Shown: piece by piece, positions 55,859 to 64,000 of the stretch
Position numbering within the stretch: the stretch's first letter is position 1
Layout of the letters: the number at the start of each line of letters is the position of its first letter
Assembly: GCF_003076515.1 (NCBI RefSeq)
Contig: NZ_CP022390.1
Coordinates: 2,728,001 to 2,792,000 of the forward strand
Direction of reading: 5' to 3'
Length of the DNA stretch: 64,000 nt
From: Alcaligenes aquatilis
GTDB taxonomy: Bacteria; Pseudomonadota; Gammaproteobacteria; Burkholderiales; Burkholderiaceae_B
The notes under the pieces: generated by a model
Database searches by the model: none
Told to the model about the DNA's origin: nothing
What the model saw: the letters and a program-made list of their open reading frames with translations, nothing else
Translations under genes and position numbers: made by a program

Positions 55859-56380
55859 TTATCGATTCCGACGAGCCCGCTCCTGCACCACATTACTTTC
55901 CAGCACTAAAGCCGCCCGGCTGCTAATCCGGTCCAGCATGCTGCTCAGGGCCGTCATTTCTGCGGCACTCAGGTCCTGAAAGATCTCCTCGTTCAAGGAG
56001 GCCACAATCGGCATGACCTCCTTGTAACGCTGCATACCCAACTCCGTTACCGAGACATGCACCACACGCGTGTCTTTGGTATCGCGCGTGCGCTTTAACA
56101 AGCCCTTTTCACACAGAGAGCTGACCGCCCGGGAACAGCGTGCCGTATCCAGCGATACGGCCTCAGCCAAGGCCGTGCCCGTCAAGGCGGGGTGCATGCT
56201 GGCGATAGCCAGAATGCGCCATTCACGGCGCGTGATATTGAAGCGCCCCTCGCACAAGCGAATAAAAATCGGGTTGCCTGCTGACCAGGCCCGATACAAC
56301 TGGAACATCATCATGGCCGGAAGCGTAGGAGCCGGAACGGCGCTTGCCGGGGTAGAAGAAGACGGGGAGGGGCTGACCAT
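55859..56380 (-). CDS. MarR family transcriptional regulator
   Basis: 173 residues; a Ser/Pro-rich leader of 20 residues is followed by the winged-helix fold: FNITRREWRILAIASMHPAL, GTALAEAVSLDTARCSRAV, SSLCEKGLLKRTRDTKDTR (wing). It is divergent from the Bug-sulfatase pair with a perfect inverted repeat (56402-56424) just upstream of its start, so it probably controls both directions. The ligand is probably an aromatic or other acid connected with that pathway. Confidence 0.93.
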   Translation of the reverse strand: MVSPSPSSSTPASAVPAPTLPAMMMFQLYRAWSAGNPIFIRLCEGRFNITRREWRILAIASMHPALTGTALAEAVSLDTARCSRAVSSLCEKGLLKRTRDTKDTRVVHVSVTELGMQRYKEVMPIVASLNEEIFQDLSAAEMTALSSMLDRISSRAALVLESNVVQERARRNR

Positions 56381-56401
56381 AGAAGGACCTTTAGCCTTAA
56401 A

Positions 56402-56424
56402 GATACTTGATTAGAACAAGTATC
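56402..56424. promoter_or_regulatory. Palindromic MarR operator
   Basis: Arms GATACTTG (56402-56409) and CAAGTATC (56417-56424), perfect, with a 7-bp spacer. It lies 22 bp upstream of the marR start and about 60 bp upstream of the Bug gene start, covering both promoters. Confidence 0.82.
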
Positions 56425-56481
56425 AGCCCCCTTGGTAAGCTGCGGTAAAAACTGATGGAAATCAAAAAAAGGAGACAAATC

Positions 56482-57459
56482 ATGACCAAGAACCGCCTTC
56501 GCGCCACGCTAACAAGCTGTCTGCTGTCAGGGCTGTTGTTCACTGGCTTATCCCATGCAGCCACCCCCATTGAAAACCTGACCGTCGTTGTCCCTTATGC
56601 CCCCGGAGGCGCCTCTGATCGAGCTGCCCGCATTGTGTCAGACAGCCTGCACCAAAAACTTGGCATTCCCGTGGTGGTCGAGAACAAAACCGGCGCGGGG
56701 GGCCGAATTGCCGCCCAGTATGTCAAAAATACAGCGGCAGACAAGAATGTGCTGATCCTGGCCAATCCCGCCATCATGGTGGTCGCCCCCCTGGTTTTCA
56801 ACGACATCCCGTACAAGCCCGACAGCGACTTTCAAGCGGTTTCCATGGTGACCGAATACGGCTTTGGGGTGGCCGTATCGGCAGACAGCGACATTAAAAC
56901 CATGGATCAACTGATCACCTGGGCCAAAGCGCATCCCGGTGCTTTCAATATCGGTGTTCCCGCCACTGGCAGTCTGCCGCACTTCTTTGGCCTGATGCTG
57001 TCCCAGCAAATTGGCTCCAAGGGCGAGATTATTGGCTACCGTGGCTCGGCCCCTGTGATTACCGACCTGATCGGTGGCATTTTGCCCGTGGCCATTGATA
57101 CGCTGGATGTGCTGACCGCCCAACACCAAGGCAAACGCATCCGCATTCTGGCTACCTCCGGCAGCGAGCGTGAAACCGCCCTGCCAGACGTCCCCACCCT
57201 AAAGCAGTCGGGTGTTGAGCTGGAAGCCTCGGGCTGGAATGCTTTCTTCGCCCCCGCCTCCATGCCTGCCGACAAAGTGACCCAGCTGGGCGAAGCGATC
57301 AAGGCTGTCACCAGCGACCCGGCCCTGCAAGAGACACTGCTAAAAAATGAATTGATCCCTGTGTCTGCCAATGCAGAAGAAACCCGCGTCCGCATCGAAC
57401 AATTCCGCCAACAATGGGCACCCGTTATTCAAGCCTCCGGCTTCAAAGTCACGCAATAA
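56482..57459 (+). CDS. Bug family (TctC-like) periplasmic substrate-binding protein
   Basis: 325 residues from ATG 56482, with AGGAGACAAATC directly upstream. Signal peptide ends at SHA. Family segments: LTVVVPYAPGGASDRAARI, VVENKTGAGGRIAAQYVK, NIGVPATGSLPHFFGLML, GYRGSAPVITDLIGG, IRILATSGSERETALPDVPT. Eighteen bases separate it from the sulfatase gene, so it probably binds the sulfate/phosphonate ester or the organic acid released from it. No membrane partner genes are near. Confidence 0.95.
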   Translation: MTKNRLRATLTSCLLSGLLFTGLSHAATPIENLTVVVPYAPGGASDRAARIVSDSLHQKLGIPVVVENKTGAGGRIAAQYVKNTAADKNVLILANPAIMVVAPLVFNDIPYKPDSDFQAVSMVTEYGFGVAVSADSDIKTMDQLITWAKAHPGAFNIGVPATGSLPHFFGLMLSQQIGSKGEIIGYRGSAPVITDLIGGILPVAIDTLDVLTAQHQGKRIRILATSGSERETALPDVPTLKQSGVELEASGWNAFFAPASMPADKVTQLGEAIKAVTSDPALQETLLKNELIPVSANAEETRVRIEQFRQQWAPVIQASGFKVTQ

Positions 57460-57477
57460 ACCAGCAACACAAACAAC

Positions 57478-59040
57478 ATGACACAACGCAAAAACGTCCT
57501 GTTCATCATGGCCGATCAGCTACGCGCTGATCACCTGGCCTGCTACGGGCACCCTCATATTCGTACCCCCCATCTGGATGCACTGGCTGCCAAAGGGGTG
57601 CGCTTTGATCGCGCTTTCGTTAACTCCGGCGTTTGCGGCCCATCGCGCATGAGCTACTACACAGGCCGCTATCCTTCTACTCATGGTGCCACCTGGAACC
57701 GCGTGCCCTTGTCGGTAGGCGAGGTCACTATGGGCGAGTACTTGCGCGCCGGTGGGCACAAGCTGGTGCTGGCGGGTAAAACCCATATCATGGTTGACCA
57801 CAAAGGGCTGGAGCGACTGGCACTGGACGGCGGCAGCGAGCTGGCCCGCCTGCTAAAAACAGGTGGCTTTGAGGAAATAGACCGCTACGACGGCCATCAC
57901 GAACCGGGCGAAGAAAGCGGCTACCCGGCCTACCTGCGACGTCATGGCTACCAGTCCGATGACCCATGGACAGACTTTGTCATCTCCGCACGCGGCCCTG
58001 ATGGAAAGGCCGTCAGCGGCTGGCATATGCGCAATGCCCGCTACCCCTCTCTGGTGGAAGAAAAGCACTCGGAAACGGCCTATATGACGGATCAGGCCCT
58101 GTCCTTCATGGAGCGCATGGGAGACGAACCCTGGGTCCTGCACCTGAGCTACGTCAAACCCCATTGGCCCTATATTGCCCCCGCGCCCTACCACGATATG
58201 TACAGCGCAGATCAATGCCTGCCCGTGGTCCGCAACGAGGCCGAACTTAGCAACGCGCACCCTGTGCTAGAAGCCTACCGCCAGCAAGAAGAATGCGTCA
58301 GCTTCTCCAGCGACGCCTGCGTGGAGACCGTCCGACCCGCCTACCAGGGGCTGATCACCCAATTGGACGACCACCTGGGTCGCTTGTTCGACTTCATGTC
58401 CCGCAATGGCCTGATGGACAACACCCTGATCATCTTCACCGCCGATCACGGGGACTTCCTGGGCGATCATTGGCTGGGCGAGAAAGAGCTGTTCTACGAC
58501 ACCGTGCAGCGCGTGCCTTTCATCGTCTACGACCCGTCTCCGGAAGCGGACGCCACGCGTGGAACCGTCGATGACAGAATGGTCGAAGCCGTGGATGTAC
58601 TGCCCACCATGCTCTCCTGGCTGGGCCTGCCACCGGCCCCGCACCGCATTGAGGGACGAGACCTGCTGCCCCTGCTGCACGGTGCCCAGCCCCCCTGGCG
58701 CGACTGCGTGTTTTCCGAACTGGACTACAGCTATCGACTGGCGCGCGTGCTACGTGACAAATCACCGTCCAATGCCAGAGCTTGGTCCCTACGTAGCGAC
58801 CGTTGGCGTTATGTGTATTGGCTGGACGAGCCCGAGCAGCTTTACGATCTGCATGCAGACCCAGAACAGTTCAACGACCTGGGCCAATCTGCCGAGCATG
58901 AGCACATACGGGAGGAATGCCGGGAACGCTTGCTGCAATGGTTCACCAGCCTGAAACGCCGTACTACCGTGACGGAAGAAGAAGTCGAACGCGGCACCAA
59001 TGCGTATAAAAAGGCAGGGGTGTTTTTTGGGCAGTGGTAA
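57478..59040 (+). CDS. Sulfatase family hydrolase, phosphonate monoester hydrolase-like
   Basis: 520 residues. The alkaline-phosphatase-superfamily sulfatase motif C-x-P-S-R is present with Cys53 (GVCGPSRMSYYTGRYP); this Cys is normally turned into formylglycine. Metal-site segments are VLFIMADQLRADHLACYG at the start and FTADHGDFLGDHWLGEK. Length and the region around these motifs resemble phosphonate monoester hydrolases/arylsulfatases of Burkholderia and Rhizobium, which hydrolyse phosphonate, sulfate and phosphodiester bonds. No signal peptide, so cytosolic. Part of the MarR-controlled unit with a Bug protein. No formylglycine-generating enzyme is in the window. Confidence 0.93.
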   Translation: MTQRKNVLFIMADQLRADHLACYGHPHIRTPHLDALAAKGVRFDRAFVNSGVCGPSRMSYYTGRYPSTHGATWNRVPLSVGEVTMGEYLRAGGHKLVLAGKTHIMVDHKGLERLALDGGSELARLLKTGGFEEIDRYDGHHEPGEESGYPAYLRRHGYQSDDPWTDFVISARGPDGKAVSGWHMRNARYPSLVEEKHSETAYMTDQALSFMERMGDEPWVLHLSYVKPHWPYIAPAPYHDMYSADQCLPVVRNEAELSNAHPVLEAYRQQEECVSFSSDACVETVRPAYQGLITQLDDHLGRLFDFMSRNGLMDNTLIIFTADHGDFLGDHWLGEKELFYDTVQRVPFIVYDPSPEADATRGTVDDRMVEAVDVLPTMLSWLGLPPAPHRIEGRDLLPLLHGAQPPWRDCVFSELDYSYRLARVLRDKSPSNARAWSLRSDRWRYVYWLDEPEQLYDLHADPEQFNDLGQSAEHEHIREECRERLLQWFTSLKRRTTVTEEEVERGTNAYKKAGVFFGQW

Positions 59041-59057
59041 AGCCTAGAAGCTTGCTT

Positions 59058-59097
59058 GGCTTGGCGCTGTCAGCCTGAAGTCTGAAAGCGCCAAGCC
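59058..59097. terminator. Hairpin terminator between the sulfatase gene and chrA
   Basis: Perfect 11-bp stem GGCTTGGCGCT (59058-59068) / AGCGCCAAGCC (59087-59097) with an 18-nt loop, between convergent genes. No long T-run, so possibly bidirectional and of moderate strength. Confidence 0.7.
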
Positions 59098-59143
59098 ACC
59101 GTCTTTCTACAGGTCAAGAGCACGCAACCAGGAGCCGCTATCG

Positions 59144-60373
59144 TCAAAGGACAGAGATCCCCCAGGCTCCCAACCCCGCTAAAAGCACCACCACGACAGG
59201 GGGCACCCGCCCTACCGTCAGCAAACCGAACAAAAGCAAAGCCAGCGCAACATCTGCCCGACTGTGAATGGCACTGGTCCACACCGGGTCATACAGAGCC
59301 ACACCCAGAATGCCGACCACACCTGCATTCACACCGGCCATCGCCGTCCGCATCCCTGCCCTATGCCGCAAACCCTGCCAAAAAGGCAAAACACCAATCA
59401 GAATCAAGACCGCCGGTATAAAAATCACCACCAATAAAACCAGTCCACCCAGCCATCCGTGCAAGGGCCCTTGAGCCATCGCCCCGATATACGCCGCAAA
59501 GGTAAACAAGGGTCCCGGTACCGCTTGAGCTGCACCGTAACCCACCATCAAATCCGCATTGCTGACCACCCCGCTCGGCACCACCGAGGCCTGCAATAAA
59601 GGCAACACTACATGCCCGCCCCCAAACACCAAGGCCCCGGAGCGATACACGCCTTCCAGCAACTGCGCCGTAGACGAACCCGTCGCCGCTGCCCAAACAG
59701 GCAAGGCAATCAGCAGGCCCGCAAACAGCAGCAAAGCCACTATCCCCACCTTGCGCGACACCGGATACGCATGGGCCTGCGCCGCACCTGCCTGAATTGC
59801 ATCCAGCCTCCACCAGGCCAGCAGACCCGTGATCACAATAGCGGCCACCTGCCCAAACGCAGAGGGCAGCAAAAGGCTCAACAAAGCCGCCAGAATCGCC
59901 AAGGCCGCTCTGGCGCGATCAGGACATAAAGAGCGAGCCATCCCCAGCACCGCCTGCGCCACAATCGCAACAGCCACGATCTTGAGACCATGCACCCAAG
60001 CAGACTCGGCAACCCCCTGGAACCCGGCCAAACTCAAGGCAAACAGAATCAACACCATCGCCGAAGGCAAGGTAAAACCCGTCCAGGCAGCCAGTAAACC
60101 CCACCAGCCCGCACGCCCCAAGCCAATCGCCATCCCCACCTGACTGCTGGCCGGCCCTGGCAAGAACTGACACAAGGCGACCAGATCCGAATAACTGCGA
60201 TCATCCAGCCAGCGACGACGTTCCACAAACTCCGCACGGAAATAGCCCAGATGTGCGATCGGCCCACCAAATGAGCTCAAGCCCAGTTTCAGGAAGGCCC
60301 AAAAAACCTCCAGAGGCTTGCCCTGCTGCATCGCCACCTGCTGCACTAAAGGCGTATTCCTAGAACCATTCAT
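59144..60373 (-). CDS. chrA: Chromate efflux transporter ChrA
   Basis: 409 residues from ATG 60373. Two homologous chromate-transporter halves: the first with FLKLGLSSFGGPIAHLGYFR and LCQFLPGPASSQVGMAIG, the second with SGALVFGGGHVVLPLLQASV and GYGAAQAVPGPLFTFAAYIG. About 10-12 membrane segments. Long-chain ChrA proteins export chromate with the proton motive force. No chrB regulator is adjacent. GGGGGAG lies upstream of the start. Confidence 0.94.
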   Translation of the reverse strand: MNGSRNTPLVQQVAMQQGKPLEVFWAFLKLGLSSFGGPIAHLGYFRAEFVERRRWLDDRSYSDLVALCQFLPGPASSQVGMAIGLGRAGWWGLLAAWTGFTLPSAMVLILFALSLAGFQGVAESAWVHGLKIVAVAIVAQAVLGMARSLCPDRARAALAILAALLSLLLPSAFGQVAAIVITGLLAWWRLDAIQAGAAQAHAYPVSRKVGIVALLLFAGLLIALPVWAAATGSSTAQLLEGVYRSGALVFGGGHVVLPLLQASVVPSGVVSNADLMVGYGAAQAVPGPLFTFAAYIGAMAQGPLHGWLGGLVLLVVIFIPAVLILIGVLPFWQGLRHRAGMRTAMAGVNAGVVGILGVALYDPVWTSAIHSRADVALALLLFGLLTVGRVPPVVVVLLAGLGAWGISVL

Positions 60374-60662
60374 CGCTGTTAGAACTCCCCCGAAAGTCGT
60401 CAGATGCACTTACACGCTGCGCCTGAGTCTACTTGTCTTTTGTTATAGCTATGCGAGGTTTCAGGCAGTTAGAGTTAGCACCATCCTGATCCACGTATCT
60501 GAAACCATGACACGCCCTGGCATCCACATCGGCCTGCCCAACTTAAACAGAAAAGGTCTCAAAACCAGCTCATCCCAATAGGCTATGATTTACCAGCCAT
60601 GTCAAACGGACAGAAACCGAGCAAAACCTACCAAGAAAAATAGAGATCATTCATCCAGCGCC

Positions 60663-62846
60663 ATGAGTCAGCCACATCGTGTAGAAGTAAACCAATACCT
60701 GTTTTCAAACCTTGCTTTGGCGGAGATAAGATCCAATGCTTATGCTGCTGGGAACTGGCCCTTGGTTTACATCCTGAGTCACAAAGCCAAACGACGCGCC
60801 TATGTCGGAGAAACGACCAGTGCGCTAAACCGCCTGAACACCCACCTGCTACACGAGCATAAAAAACTGCTCAACACCGCTCATTTGATCAGCAGCTCAC
60901 ATTTCAACAAATCCGCTACGCTAGATATCGAGTCCACTCTGATTAAATATATGGCAGCTGATGGATGCTTCGAGCTGCTCAACGGAAATCTTGGCCTGAC
61001 CGATCACAACTACTATCAAAAAGACGAGGTCTACAGCCAAATCTTCCGGGAGGTCTGGGACAAGCTACGGGGCCAGGGAATCGCCAAACACTCACTGGAG
61101 TCGATTGATAACTCTGATGTTTTCAAATACTCGCCCTACAAAGCCTTGTCATTCGATCAACGCCAGAGCCTGATTGAAATCCTGCGCGCTTTGCTTGATG
61201 ACAACGTTCGTCACTTGCTTGTACAAGGAGGCGCTGGAACCGGAAAGTCCGTTCTGGCAATCTTCTTGTTCAAACTGATTCACACCGACCAAGCAGAGCT
61301 GAATCTTCAGGATTTCTCGGAAGAAGAAAACGAGCTCCGCACACTGCTGACTCAGTTCAAACAACGTTACCCCAATCCCCGCATGGCCCTCGTGGTTCCC
61401 ATGGCCTCATTTCGGGCTACGTTAAAACGCGCTTTCAAGAACGTGGCAGGCTTGCATCCTGATATGGTGATCAACCCATCTAGACTGGCCCAGAAGGACT
61501 ACGACATCGTCTTGGTCGATGAGTCACACCGACTACGCCAACGTATAAACCTTGGATCCTACTATAAGCATTTTGACCAGGCATGCGCCGCCTTGGGTTT
61601 GGACAAACACACTTGCAGCGAAGTGGACTGGGTGACTCAACAGGCAAAAAAAGCGATTTTCTTCTATGACCCGAATCAATCGATCAGGCCATCGGATGCA
61701 AATGCGGCGGACTTCCAAAAAATAAAGCAATCAGAACAATCGAAGGTCATGACCTTGACCTCTCAATACCGCGTCCAAGCAGGCCAAGACTATGTGGATT
61801 TTATTGACCGGCTCCTTCATATCCAGCTCTCGGAAAACGAGCAACTGCGAACTGGGAAATATGAGTTTTTGTTCTTTGACAACGCAGCTGACTTAGTCAG
61901 GGAAATTGAGCAAAAGAACCAGCAACATGGCTTGGCTCGACTAGTGGCCGGCTACGCCTGGCCATGGGACTCCAAGAAAAACCCCAATCTTCACGACATC
62001 GAAATAGACACCGTAAAACTGCGTTGGAACCGAACCAATACAGACTGGATCAACACAATCGGCGCAGAAAATGAGGTCGGCTGCATTCACACAACCCAAG
62101 GCTACGACCTGAATTACACCGGCGTTATCTTTGGGAAAGAGATCAGCTACGACAGTGCCACCAACGAAATTGTCATCGACGAAAACAACTACCTGGATCG
62201 TAATGGCAAACACTCTAAAAAAACGGCAACTGAGCTGAAGCAGTACATCCTCAATATCTACAACACCATCATGCTTCGTGGGATCAAAGGCACCTACGTG
62301 TATGCCTGCGACCCGGCGCTGCGCGAATACCTGAAAAAACATATTCCCAGCTACCGCCCCACCCCAAGCCAAGACCTGCCACCAGCACCCAAACTAGTGC
62401 CGTGGGTAAATGCAGTTCCTCTCTACGATCTGCAAGCCGCAGCAGGCAGCTTCAGCGAGCAACAGCACGTAGAACAAACACAATGGGTTGGCGTGCCACA
62501 GAATGTAGAACCCAAAAAAGACATGTTCGCCTGCCAGGTTGTCGGTGAATCCATGAACATGATCATCCCGAATGGTTCCATTTGCCTGTTCCGCCAAGAT
62601 TCGGGCGGCAGCCGCAACGGCAAGATCGTCCTGGTGGAATGCCTGGCGCCCCAAGACGGCGATGAAGGCACACAATTCACCGTCAAGGAATATGAAAGCA
62701 CCAAAACCCATACTGAGGACGGCTGGGAACATAAAAGGATTTTCTTGAAACCCCGCTCCAGCGACCCGAGCTATGAAGTCATCGAGCTAAATGCCGATAA
62801 CGCCTATCGCTATCGGGTGGTGGGGGAGTTCGTGATGCTGCTCTGA
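60663..62846 (+). CDS. GIY-YIG nuclease / DUF2075 helicase-like / LexA-type S24 peptidase fusion protein
   Basis: 727 residues from ATG 60663 (an ATG at 60585 is possible; neither has a strong ribosome-binding site). Residues 33-110: GIY-YIG nuclease fold with LVYILSH, AYVGET, Arg57 and the metal-site Glu90 in LDIESTL. Residues 160-565: DUF2075 P-loop NTPase with Walker A GGAGTGKS (189-196), Walker B VLVDESHR, FFYDPNQS, TSQYRVQ, IHTTQGYDLNYTGVIFG and MLRGIKGTYVYACD. Residues about 605-727: S24/LexA-like domain with Ser630 (VVGESM) and Lys675 (FTVKEYE), the expected catalytic dyad. Base composition is more AT-rich than nearby genes. Function unproven; a DNA-damage or phage-defence role is inference. 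Confidence 0.9.
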   Translation: MSQPHRVEVNQYLFSNLALAEIRSNAYAAGNWPLVYILSHKAKRRAYVGETTSALNRLNTHLLHEHKKLLNTAHLISSSHFNKSATLDIESTLIKYMAADGCFELLNGNLGLTDHNYYQKDEVYSQIFREVWDKLRGQGIAKHSLESIDNSDVFKYSPYKALSFDQRQSLIEILRALLDDNVRHLLVQGGAGTGKSVLAIFLFKLIHTDQAELNLQDFSEEENELRTLLTQFKQRYPNPRMALVVPMASFRATLKRAFKNVAGLHPDMVINPSRLAQKDYDIVLVDESHRLRQRINLGSYYKHFDQACAALGLDKHTCSEVDWVTQQAKKAIFFYDPNQSIRPSDANAADFQKIKQSEQSKVMTLTSQYRVQAGQDYVDFIDRLLHIQLSENEQLRTGKYEFLFFDNAADLVREIEQKNQQHGLARLVAGYAWPWDSKKNPNLHDIEIDTVKLRWNRTNTDWINTIGAENEVGCIHTTQGYDLNYTGVIFGKEISYDSATNEIVIDENNYLDRNGKHSKKTATELKQYILNIYNTIMLRGIKGTYVYACDPALREYLKKHIPSYRPTPSQDLPPAPKLVPWVNAVPLYDLQAAAGSFSEQQHVEQTQWVGVPQNVEPKKDMFACQVVGESMNMIIPNGSICLFRQDSGGSRNGKIVLVECLAPQDGDEGTQFTVKEYESTKTHTEDGWEHKRIFLKPRSSDPSYEVIELNADNAYRYRVVGEFVMLL

Positions 62847-62876
62847 CCAGCAGCATCCACCCTCATAAGGCCACCA

Positions 62877-64000
62877 TCAAAAAGGTTCAATGGCCTTGAA
62901 CACACCTGTCTTGCTCATATTGCGCCGAAGATCAAACTGAGCCAGTGCCTCCACCACGTCAATCATCTCAAGAGCCTGGAAATTGAGCTCAGACCATTGA
63001 GCACGATCCACATTCACAGAATACAAATAATCATCACGCAACTGCCCAGTAGCTGGGTCATGGCGCTGAGAAAAGCCCGATAGCGTAATGCGCTGAACAA
63101 CGGGAAGTGCCGCAAAGGTCTCACCAATAATTCGGAAGCCTACCCCATGCACATGGGCCATATAACGCTTACGAGCCTGAACCATGGGCAAGTCCTTCAC
63201 TGATAACTTCAACCCCCTTGCCGGAACCGCAGCAATCTTCGAGGGCATATCTTCAATCTCCGGCAAATCCACATCCAAACAAACACGAGCCCCCTGCTCC
63301 GTAATCTCCAGCGATATCAATGTCTCCCGAGGCCACGCAATATCCTGCAAAGTGGCTTCCAGCCACTGCTCCATCGCGGCTGTATCGTGATAGATGTCTT
63401 CTTCTAAAAGCTTACGCCGCTGCTCTTGTTCATAAGCATGTTGGGATTGCTCACTTTTCCACGCTGCCAACAAACCTTGATACTCCATGACCCTCTGCTG
63501 ATTACGCAGATTCAGTTGTTCCACACGTCTCGGGAATAACTTCTCCCACCACTTGGCTCGCGGCAAGACAGGGGCTATAGGCTCGGAACGATGAAACTGA
63601 TCCGGGACGTACTTAGGCGCAATATCAGGAGCAGGAGTATCTAGATGAATGCTGGCCACCGCCTCACATTCACTATTTATTTCATCGCATTTACGCTGGA
63701 TCAAGCTTTGGATAGCCTGGCGATTTTGCTTCTTAGCCAACTCCACAAGCGACTCAGAAACAGGCTCACCATCCTGATCATGGAAGCTCAACATCCCTTG
63801 ATCCGTGACCTCACACACCAAAGAGAAAGTCTGTACTTGCTTAACAGACTGGCGCGGCTTGGGGGCAGGCGCTGCTTTATATAAGGAATGACGGGCAGAA
63901 AAACCCAAAAAACTGGTATTGAGATGCGCCCCACGTTTCCCAACATTCACCGTTGAGCCTCTCGGCCCCAAAGTCCAGCTCATACCCGAGCCACTCAAAT
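62877..64000 (-). CDS. DUF4236 domain protein, start outside the window
   Basis: At least 373 residues; the frame is open past the right edge, and its first visible residues (LSGSGMSWTLGPRGSTVNVG, then KRGAHLNTS) are the middle of a DUF4236 domain, which normally begins 15-25 residues earlier. A charged coiled-coil-like middle part (EQEQRRKLLEEDIYHDTAAM) is followed by a C-terminal domain with ARVCLDVDLPEIEDMPSKIA, KRYMAHVHGVGFRIIGETFA and YLYSVNVDRAQW, seen in long DUF4236 proteins. Function unknown. It is convergent with the nuclease-helicase fusion gene, 30 bp apart. Confidence 0.88.
   Translation of the reverse strand, partial: LSGSGMSWTLGPRGSTVNVGKRGAHLNTSFLGFSARHSLYKAAPAPKPRQSVKQVQTFSLVCEVTDQGMLSFHDQDGEPVSESLVELAKKQNRQAIQSLIQRKCDEINSECEAVASIHLDTPAPDIAPKYVPDQFHRSEPIAPVLPRAKWWEKLFPRRVEQLNLRNQQRVMEYQGLLAAWKSEQSQHAYEQEQRRKLLEEDIYHDTAAMEQWLEATLQDIAWPRETLISLEITEQGARVCLDVDLPEIEDMPSKIAAVPARGLKLSVKDLPMVQARKRYMAHVHGVGFRIIGETFAALPVVQRITLSGFSQRHDPATGQLRDDYLYSVNVDRAQWSELNFQALEMIDVVEALAQFDLRRNMSKTGVFKAIEPF

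Overview
The window looks like a chromosomal segment of a beta-proteobacterium of the family Alcaligenaceae, close to Alcaligenes. This is inferred from moderately high GC, three Bug-family (TctC-like) periplasmic binding proteins, the gene style (PP0621 family, CcsA/YpjD next to AmpD, KynR-type regulator) and an aerobic, organic-acid-based metabolism. No database search was possible. No plasmid, phage or intact insertion sequence was seen.

Left part (1-21 kb), mostly housekeeping. It starts with a truncated SDR oxidoreductase, an XRE/membrane-protein pair with repeated operator-like motifs, and a DUF72 protein. Next come a tRNA-Gly(CCC) with a HipA remnant on its 3' side, trmB-pip-thiS, the potassium-binding protein Kbp, two unknown genes in AT-rich DNA, ffh, ccsA-like/PP0621/ampD, and an FMN hydroxy-acid oxidase. 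An iron-uptake unit follows (TonB receptor plus PiuC, with a Fur box), then htpG, an EamA transporter, ydhR, a 5 x 77-bp tandem repeat, and a carboxymuconolactone-decarboxylase-like gene with a divergent AraC regulator.

Middle part (21-35 kb). A LysR-Bug-amidase group, a ferric-reductase-like protein, a TetR/MFS efflux pair with a perfect operator palindrome, hslR, an enolase-superfamily enzyme with a Bug protein, and a run of small housekeeping genes (HD hydrolase, MazG-like, DUF188, parvulin). It ends with a TerC-family gene behind a yybP-ykoY (manganese) riboswitch whose promoter, aptamer and terminator can all be placed.

Right part (35-60 kb), catabolic operons with their regulators. A DeoR-controlled Ugp-like ABC transporter with a GpdQ-like phosphodiesterase; a secreted amidohydrolase; kynureninase with a permease and KynR; a HutC-type GntR regulator with an SRPBCC-like protein; a complete lactate operon lldP-lldR-lldD-dld with paired LldR operators; a ferredoxin-type reductase; a MarR-Bug-sulfatase/phosphonate-monoester-hydrolase group; and chromate transporter ChrA.

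Right end (60.6-64 kb). A 727-residue protein joins a GIY-YIG nuclease domain, a DUF2075 P-loop helicase-like domain and a LexA-like S24 peptidase domain with an apparent Ser-Lys dyad. It faces a DUF4236 protein that runs off the window. This is the best candidate for an undescribed, possibly defence- or DNA-damage-linked system.
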